NCBI GenBank assembly: GCA_035327585.1
Contig: DAOLDD010000016.1
Span: 1-64,000, forward strand
Reading direction: 5' to 3'
Length of the DNA: 64,000 nucleotides
Source of the DNA: JAMLJG01 sp035327585
Lineage (GTDB): Bacteria > Verrucomicrobiota > Kiritimatiellia > CAIVKH01
In this document: positions 52,963 to 61,600 of the stretch, in pieces
Numbering within the stretch: the stretch's first letter is position 1
Layout: each line of letters starts with the position of its first letter
Program-made: the position numbers and the translations under genes
Notes under the pieces: generated by a model
The model's database searches: none
What the model was told of the DNA's origin: nothing
What the model saw: only the letters and a program-made list of their open reading frames with translations

Positions 52963-55607
52963 TCGACCTCCACGATCGTGAAGATCGCCTGGACCTCGCC
53001 CGCGGCGGGATCGACCACATAGAACACCCGCTGCGGGTCCTGCTGCGCGTTCAGTGCCGGCATCTCGACCAGCGGAACCTGGCTGCCGGTCGTATTGAGC
53101 AGATCCGTCGCCGCGGACACGCGGTACGCCACATCGCTCACGCTCAACGGCTTCTTGAACGTCACGCCCAGACGCCCGTCGTGGAGGAACGGTTGCGGCA
53201 TGCCGGAAAGGTCCGTGGCGGACGCGCCCGCGCCGAAGGCATAGCGCTCCAGGTTCGGGATGCCCGATTCACCCGGCGCGGCCTGGGCGAAGTCCGCCAG
53301 GCCGCCCTCGCCGCCGGCTTCGCGTGTGCGCCACGCGTCAAAGGAGTCGATGCGCTCAATGATCGCGACCTGCGCCGTCGCGCTGCCCGAGACACGGTAG
53401 GACGCGCTCGTGTTAATCGATAGCACCACGGTCTCCATGCCGCCCGCGAGATTCGCGCCAGCCTTCGGCGTGACCTGCACCATGGCCATCGTCTGCCAGG
53501 CGGGCATGTACAGCGTCGTGGCGATGGTGTTGTAGTCGGTCCCATTCGCGGCCGTACCGGCGATCTTCAGGCGCACGAGCACGTCAACGTTCACCACATC
53601 GCGGCGCGTGATCAGGAAGGTCGCGGGCGTGAGCGTGTCTTTCACCGCGACGGGCTCAAGCACCTCGATTTCGACCAGCATCAAGAGATCTTCGATCGTC
53701 AGCGTGGCGCGGTCGGCGGCGCCGACGCGGTAGCCGCTGCCCGGCTGGACCACAAGCTGCACGGTCTCCGCCGGCTCGGTGATGCTGTCCGCGAACGGCG
53801 TGATCGTGACCGTGACCGCGGCCTGGCCCTCCGGGAACGTCACCGTGCCGGGCACCAGCGCGTAGTCGACGCCGTTCTGCGCGGCGCCCGACATGGCGAT
53901 GTTCACCACGAGGTCGCCGTCAAGACTGCCGCGACGGGTCAGCGTGAAAATGCCCGGAGCCGGCCCGTTTTCGGACGCCTGCGCGGTCGTCGCCGCCACC
54001 GTGATCATCGGTTCCAACTTCAACCCGGCCACGAGCAGGCGGCCCGATTCGATCAGGCTGTACAGGTCCGCGTCCGCCGCGGACAGGCCGGGCAGGCGCA
54101 CGGCCAGGTTGGTGAACCCGACGCCGTCCCCATCGAGATCAACCTGCAGGCGCTGGACGCCCGCGGTCGGGGAGAAGCGCAGGTAGTGGTGCACGAACGC
54201 GCCCGGCGTGACGGTCAGACGCGATAGATCAAGCACGTCGAGGTCCGCCAGCGAAAAGTCCTCAATCGTCTTGAGTCCGCCCACGAAGGACTTGAAGACA
54301 AACCGGTCCGCGCCCGGCCCGCCCGCAAGCAGGTCGTTCCCCGCGCCGATGAAGAGGACGTCGTCCCCGGCGCCGCCGCGCACCGTGTCGTGCCCCGCGC
54401 CGTCCGCGAAGACGTACTGACGTTCGGCGCCGTAGCTCGCAAGATGGCTCGCCAGTCCCGCGGCATCGAGACCCGCGGAGGGCGCGGCCAGCGAGACGTT
54501 CGTCGAAATCGAGCCGCCATCCGCGATCACGTAACCCGCGGAAGCGAACAGGTGATTGTCGAGGCGCTGCACTTCCAGCGCGGGCAACTCGGCGGGCAGC
54601 AGGTCCGCCGGCTCATAGGCCAGCAACTGGACCGTGCCGGTGGAAATGGCGGACGCCGTTTCATCGCGCAATTCCACCGTGAAGAAGCCGGGCTGCGCCA
54701 GCGAGCCATCGTGGGTATACACCAGGCGCCCGCGGAAGAGCTCGGCCTGCGTGAACTGCGCGCCGACTTCGAGCACCGTGTCGGGATTCGCCGGATTCGC
54801 CATCGTGTTGCGCAATGTCAGGGCGCCTGCGGCCGGCAAGCCGGTGAGCGTGAAGACGAGGTTGCTCGGCCCGCTGTTGAGATCCTTCACATCCAGCAGG
54901 ACCGCAGTCGCCCCGGCCGGATAGACGACCAGCTCGCCGGTCAGCAATTCGGGATTGCGATAATCGTGGTTCGGATCCAGCCCCTGCAAATACGCCTGCA
55001 ACGCGGTCAGCCCGTCGCCGCTCCGGTCCGTGTTCGCGTCGTTCGGGTTCTGCTTGTCGAGGCCGTGCTTGTCCTCCCACCAGTCGGCCATGCCATCGCC
55101 GTCCGTGTCCACCGCCGCGCGACCGAGCGCCAGATCCATCCGGTACGTCGCGGTGCGGAGAAGTTGTTCGCTCGTGAACGCGCTGCTGGCCGGGCCGAGC
55201 AACGCGGCGGTCTCGCCATCGACCGTGACGAGTTTGTGCACATGCGTCTGCGGCACGGGCGGCAACGGTACGCCGCCGGTCTGGGTCAGCCCGAGCGCCA
55301 TCGCGGAATGCGGCACTTCGAGGCGATAGGACAACTCCCCGCCCTGGAAGGCAAACAGCGAGGTGGTCAGCGTAACCTCCACACCGTCCGAACGCTGGAT
55401 CGTCCACTGCAACGCGCCCTCATTAATCATGAACGGCTGCGCGGACCCGGTCCCGATGACTTTCCCGTAGAAGATCGTCGCCGGCTCGCTGAACGTCTGG
55501 GCCTCCGCGCGGGACAGCCCCCCCGCGAGGACCATGCACGCGGCTGCGACGCACGCGGGGCGCAACAGGTTACTTAAAATGCTCATGTTCGATCCCATCC
55601 TCTTCAT
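52950..55607 (-). CDS. secreted protein with RTX-type and Calx-beta repeats
   Basis: The 885-aa product has a signal peptide (cleavage near AEA-Q36), a calcium-loop region at about 165-205 (DTDGDGMADWWEDKHGLD, TSP3-like) and a cadherin_3/CSPG-like module at about 219-335. A short RTX-type stretch follows at about 405-470 (GGAGDDVLF, GAGNDLLAGGPGADRFVF), then two Calx-beta domains at about 535-750. The C-terminal module resembles that of the 3650-aa neighbour. It starts in an ATGA overlap with the upstream giant gene. RTX repeats usually go with type I secretion, but here an N-terminal signal is present. Confidence 0.85.
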   Translation of the reverse strand: MKRMGSNMSILSNLLRPACVAAACMVLAGGLSRAEAQTFSEPATIFYGKVIGTGSAQPFMINEGALQWTIQRSDGVEVTLTTSLFAFQGGELSYRLEVPHSAMALGLTQTGGVPLPPVPQTHVHKLVTVDGETAALLGPASSAFTSEQLLRTATYRMDLALGRAAVDTDGDGMADWWEDKHGLDKQNPNDANTDRSGDGLTALQAYLQGLDPNHDYRNPELLTGELVVYPAGATAVLLDVKDLNSGPSNLVFTLTGLPAAGALTLRNTMANPANPDTVLEVGAQFTQAELFRGRLVYTHDGSLAQPGFFTVELRDETASAISTGTVQLLAYEPADLLPAELPALEVQRLDNHLFASAGYVIADGGSISTNVSLAAPSAGLDAAGLASHLASYGAERQYVFADGAGHDTVRGGAGDDVLFIGAGNDLLAGGPGADRFVFKSFVGGLKTIEDFSLADLDVLDLSRLTVTPGAFVHHYLRFSPTAGVQRLQVDLDGDGVGFTNLAVRLPGLSAADADLYSLIESGRLLVAGLKLEPMITVAATTAQASENGPAPGIFTLTRRGSLDGDLVVNIAMSGAAQNGVDYALVPGTVTFPEGQAAVTVTITPFADSITEPAETVQLVVQPGSGYRVGAADRATLTIEDLLMLVEIEVLEPVAVKDTLTPATFLITRRDVVNVDVLVRLKIAGTAANGTDYNTIATTLYMPAWQTMAMVQVTPKAGANLAGGMETVVLSINTSASYRVSGSATAQVAIIERIDSFDAWRTREAGGEGGLADFAQAAPGESGIPNLERYAFGAGASATDLSGMPQPFLHDGRLGVTFKKPLSVSDVAYRVSAATDLLNTTGSQVPLVEMPALNAQQDPQRVFYVVDPAAGEVQAIFTIVEVEWTP

Positions 55608-58600
55608 CAGTATCCGGGGAACCCGTATGTTTGGAAGATCAGTTGAATATCCGTCACCTGGTCGATGAACCGGTCCAAGCCCTCGTCCGGATCGGCATTG
55701 AGCGTCAGACCCGGAATGATGAGAAGCCACTCGGTGTTCCACACCGACCGGCCCACGAGGCGGCTGTCGAACACCAGTTCATCGTAGTCCACCTCCGCCT
55801 CCGCGTTGTGATAGGCGCGGAAGCTGGGGTAGCGGCGCGGCGAGCCAATCCGCCCATTGAGGCTGTCCAACAGCGGCCGGTACGCGCTCTGGTCGAGATT
55901 CGCCGTGACCGACGGCAGCGGCACCGGCACCTGCTGGTCCACGACCTTCCACACGCGCACCTTGTCGGGCGACGACGCGTTGGGAATCGACATCACGTCG
56001 GACCCGACCGGGAACAGATACACACGCGGCGCCTGCGGGAGGTCGTTGAGCACGTCATCCGACAGGTAGTCCGAGAACCAGACGCCAACCGAGCGGATCT
56101 TCGTCGCGAATACCGACGGGTCGTAGGCGTGGTCGCCGCCGCTCAGCGGACGCCCGAACGCGTTCTGGCCCGCCGTGATCGTCGTCCCGAACCGCAGCAC
56201 GATGCCGGGTTCCACCGCCGCGTTGCCGTTCGCGTCGATGTCGGAGGCAAACGGACGCGCGAGATACCGGTATTCCGGGATGTCCCACAGGTTTTCGACG
56301 CGCGCGTTTTCGAGCGTCTGCCGCCAGAGTTCGTCCGAGTCCTGGCCGCCGCCGGGGAAATGGCTGTCCCCAACGGGCTGGGTTTCCCCGCTCGGCAGGA
56401 TGCGGAAGTATTCGGTGCGCAGCGACATCTTGCCGGTCTCGTACTGCGGATTGTTGAATCCGAGCTGGCCCTTCAGCGCTTCGTGGTTGATGCGCAGGCG
56501 CGCGAGCACCTCGGCCAGCCCACCCTCGCCGATCTGCGGCTCGCCATCGGGGAGGTAGCCGATCGTCCGCGCCTTCACGATGTCGGAGAAGAGCGCGCTG
56601 GGCGAACCCGCGTCCGACGGATCGAAGTTCGTCTCATAGTCGTACGCCTTCGCTGCGAGATACGTGTAGCGCGCGGCGATGTCGAACATCGAGTTGTAGG
56701 TCTGCAGCGCGTGGTTGCGGTGCACGCGGAAGGCCATGTCCTGATAGCGGTTCAACTGCGTCATCGCGGCGACGCGCTTGTTGAACGCGGCGCGCTCGTC
56801 GATCAGGCGGGCGCCCTGCGCGACCACGGTGCGGTAGCGATCCGACAGCGCGCGCAGCGCCTCGATCTCCTTGAAGATCGCGATGCGCAGCACCGGCTCG
56901 TCGCCCATCAGGTCCTCGATGCCCTTGAGCAGTTCACGCTGCGCCTGCTTGCGCTCGGCGTTTTCATTCGCGATGCCGACCTCCGCCTCCGCGATGTCGA
57001 ACGCGATCTCCGTCGCGAGCAGCAACCCGCGGGACACCGCCTGCGCCACGCTGATGCCGCCGACGACGGCCACCTCGGTCAGCTTCAAGCCGCCGACCGC
57101 GGGCGCCAGCGCGTCGCCCGGCGAAATCGCGAGACCGCCGGTCGGCAGGTTTTTCGGGAAGGATTTGCCGGCCGCCTCGAACGAACCGGTCACGACATCC
57201 TTGGAGTCCTCAATGATTTCGATGACGCCGTTGATGCCCTTGATCAGGTTTCCGATGACATACTTGGAGCGGATGAACGCGTCGGTACGGTCCTTGATCT
57301 CCTTGGTGGTCTGCAACTGCGCATTCGCCAGCCGCAGGTTGCGGATGATCTCGCCCGTCAACGCGTCCCAGGCGCCGATCGCGATGGCGACCTCCGCCTC
57401 CTGCTGGATCATCTCGTTGATGATCGTCTGCAATTCGCCCACCGCCGGACGGCTGTCCCACGCCGCGGGCGCCTGGAAGGTATAGCCCGCCGCCGTAACC
57501 GGCATGAGCTGCGAGAAGTTCTCCAACGGCACCTTCGGCGAGGAAACATCCGTGTACGAAACCGAATAGTAGCCGTCGCGCGCCATGACCGGCGTGTTGA
57601 CCGACGTGTCCGGCGCGAAGGTCGGCGAATACAACGCGCGCATATCGCTGCCGAGCGTCGTGATGCTCAGACCGCCACTGCCATTGACGTAACCCGTGTA
57701 GAGGTCGCCGCCGGTCAGCACCCCATTCGTGTTGAACGAGGCGAACGAAAGCGTCGGCCCGGGCACGGTCTTGTTGCTGATCTCGCGGGTGTTCACATAC
57801 ATGTAGAGCGCGAGGTCGGGGCCGTCATAGCCCGCGGGGAAGAGCTTGCCGGGGCCGACGGTGCCGCTGTAGGGCCGGCCGAAAATTTCGATCAACTGGT
57901 TCTTGTAGGACAGGTCTTCCTGGAACACGTCGTTGCGGAACTCGGCCTCGGTCATCGCGATCTGGCGGAGGCGGTTCTGCGATTCGTTCGCGTTGTCCCA
58001 CACGGCGCGCGCGTTGTTGAGCGCGATCATCGCGCGATCGTAGATCTGCTCGAAATACGAGCGGCCGAACACCAGGTCATCCACCATCGAGGGCGAGATG
58101 TCGAACGGCACCGCGTCGGACGAGATGCGGAGCGGGTTCATGCCGCGGTTCGCGTCGTCGAGCGTCTGCTGGATCGCGTTCAGGTTCGCGGACACGACCT
58201 TGATGTCGCCGTTCTCCTGGCGGTCCACCTTCTGGATGCCTTCCAGCGTCTCGTTTGGATGCTGCGAGGGCAGCAGGGCGTTCGCCGTGACCCAATCAAA
58301 ATATGCGCCCTGCGCGGAACGGCGCGCCCAGTCCTGCACGCCCCACGCGCGATCCTTGTTCACGTCCGTGTAGCCCTGCCACTGCGCGGCCGGGTCCTCG
58401 ACGTAGTGGTTGCGATAGGTCGTGGACAGGATTTCCGCGCCCGCGCGCGCCTTCGACGCGGCGATCTGCGCGAACTTCCGCTCATCGAGGAAGTCCACTT
58501 TGATCACGATGTCCATCAGGTTGTAGAACTCGGAGCGCGAGACCCAGTTAAAGTACGGGTGCCGCAGCAGTTCGTACTGCTTGCGCAGCGCGGTGAGGTA

Positions 58601-61600
58601 GTGGCCCCACGCGTCGCCGTGGCCCTGCGGATAGAGGATCATGCCGTCGTCCTCATCGATGAAGCCGTCGGTGTTGATGTCCGTGATGCCGTAGTTCAGC
58701 GCGTAGGCGACCTCGCCCTCGCCCTTCGTGAAGTTCCAGAAGAGGCGGTTGTAGACCGGGCGCGCGAAGAAGTCGTCCACGCCGCGCAACAGCGACAGCT
58801 CTTCCTCGATCAGCGAGGACATCTGGTTCTGGAAGCTGAACACGACCGGCGCGAGCGCGCCGAACTCGATCGAGCTGCTGCCGATCCCGATCATCGGATC
58901 CTTCGCGTCCGTGTACGCCTCGTTGGCGAGCAGCGCGTAGAAGTCCGAAATCCGCGTGGACGCCAGTTGCAGCGCGTTCGCGATCGCCGGCGTCGAGACC
59001 GGCGTCGACAGGTTGATGCTCAGGTCCGCGCCGCGCTTGAGGATCGTCTCGTAGAGCTCGATAAGCCCGACGTTCTCAATCACGTTCTTGTCCGGGTTCA
59101 ACGCGACCGGGCCCTCGAAACGCGGCCCGAGCTGCTGCAGCATCGACGACATCGTCGCGGGGCTGTCACCCTCGAAGTCGCGGATGCGCGCCTCGTAGGG
59201 ATTCACCGCGTCGAGCACGCGCTTGATCCAGCCCATCGACAGTTGCGCGCGGTAGTCCGGCAGGCCGTCGAGATCGAAGTCATTGAACGGATCGTTGTTG
59301 CCCGCGCCGGCCCACTCGAAGTTGACCTGGTCATCGCCGTTCTGCTGCGGGCGGTACCAGTCCGTGTCCTGCGTGGTGTCGTTCTTGTGGCGGTAGCGCA
59401 CGAACCACCACGAATCCGCGATGAGGGTCTCGGGCGTATTCGGGTTGCCTTTCAACAGGACCTCGGCGAAGCCGCGGCCCTGGTTCCCGCTCATGTCGGG
59501 GAACAACAGCCACGGCCCGGCGGAATTGCGGTCCGCGATGAACGGCGGCGGCACGTTCAGCGAGCCGTCGTCCGGTCGGTACCACCATTCGAACACGAGG
59601 TCCCCTGAATTCGCGCCAAAATCGCCCATGTGGCGCAGGACCACGTTCTCGTCGAACACGTTGTCGGACAGGATCGTCTTGATCGCGCCGCGATACCGTT
59701 CGTTGCGGTCAACCTTGATCACGTGCAGCGTGACCGGCGAACCGCCCATGCTCGGGTCGTTATTCTCGGCGACCGTCACCCAGCTCACATCGGGATAGGG
59801 AACCGCCGGGCTGCCCGGGATCACGCCAAACGGATCAAGGAAGCCGGCGTTCGGAATCAGCGCGAGACCGGGGCCGAACTGGCGCGCGGCCTCCGGCACC
59901 TTGGGATCGGTCAACGGCACGAGCACCGTCGAGCCGGGTTCGATTGGCGTCGTCCGCGGCAGCCCGGTCACCGGGTCGCGCTGCACCTTCTGCTGGAGGC
60001 CGACGAGATACTGGCCGGTGATCAACTGGCCGTTCGAGCGCTGGAGTTCTTCCGGATTCCGGGTCTTCTCGTAGAGCAGAAGCACGGCTTCGCGCCACGC
60101 CGTTTCACTGTCTTCCGCCAGCGCGAACAGCGCCTCGACGTCGCTCTCCGTCATGATGTTCGGTTCGAGCACATAGACGGCCGGCGGCGGCGCGGTCAGC
60201 GTGGAGTCGCTGATGCGCTTGTCGTTGAGCATGCCCTCGATTTCGAGGCGGCCGCTGACGGTGAGGCCGCTCACGGGGTCGATGCTCTGCGCGAGCGGAT
60301 CGTAGCGGAACCGCTTCTGCAAGGAGGCGGGCAGGTCGTTGAAGACATATTTGCCGCCGCTCACGCGCGTGCGGCCCGACGCGGGCAGCAGCGGGGTCGG
60401 GAAGCTGCCGATCGGCAACACCTGCGACCGCACGTCCAGCACCTGGCCCATGCGAACGGTCCAACTGTTGGTGAGCAGCGAGGTCTGGCCCTGCGGGTTC
60501 AATGCGTCGAACACGACCTCGCCCACCGCGAACGCCAGCACGCCCGGCAGCCCCGGCGTCGGCACGGTCTGCACGTTCCCGTTGTTGTCCAGGACCAGTG
60601 TGTTCGGGTTGTCGCCGCGGTACTCGCCGCCCGCGAACGTCAGCGTCTCGCCCGCCTTCAACACCGGCGCGACCTTCGGCCAGTCGCTCTTATAGAGGAT
60701 CTTGTTCGGTTTCGCGTTGTTTTCGACGGATTCCACCACGAGGCTGTTCAGCCCCAGGTTCTTCAGCGGGCCAACATTCGAGGGCATGAACGAAACGCTG
60801 TCGCCCGTGTTCGGGAACACCGCGCGCTTCTGCCCGGTCGCCTCGTCGTAGCGCACGCGGCCCGGGGTGTTGGGCGGCCACCAGAAACTCGGCGACATCG
60901 GGTAGTAGATCGAGAAGGTAAACCACGCGTTCGAGCCGCCGGACACCGCCCAGCTCGACCCCTTGTGGTCCTCCCAGTAGGTGGACTGGCCCTTGATGTT
61001 CACACCAAAGGTCTCGGGCGACGGCGACGCGCCGATCACCACGCCGAGCGGATAGAACGGAATGACCGGCTCGCCCGCTTCCATCAGCACGTGCGGCTCC
61101 TGCACCAGCGTCAGCGGGGACGCGGCGATCGACGTCTGGTTCGAGCCGAGCGCGACCAGCGTTTGGTTCACGAACCGGTAGTTCGGGATGTTCTGGTCCT
61201 CTTTCTCCACCTTGTAGACCCGCATGCGGAACTCGCCGACCGCCGTGTCGAAGTACTGCACGAGCACGAACGGGTGCGACGTATAATCCGCGGGCTGGCC
61301 GGCCTCCGAACTCGATGACGAGCTGTAGCGGTTGAGGTCGTTGTGGCGCAGCGCATAGGCCGCCGGCGGACGCGGCGAAACCTGCGCGAACCGCAGCGAG
61401 GGCGCCATCAGCCCGTGTTCTTCATTCGGGTTGTAGCCGGGCTGTGACGGATCGTTCTGCACATACACCGCGGGCTGCTGGATGCGGGTCGGGTTGTACG
61501 TCGTCGCGCGTGGAATGATGTTCGTAACCAGGCCGCCCAGCCCGTCCGGCGTCACATTGGTCACCGCGGGGGCCACGAGCTGGTCCTGGCCCGCCGCGCT

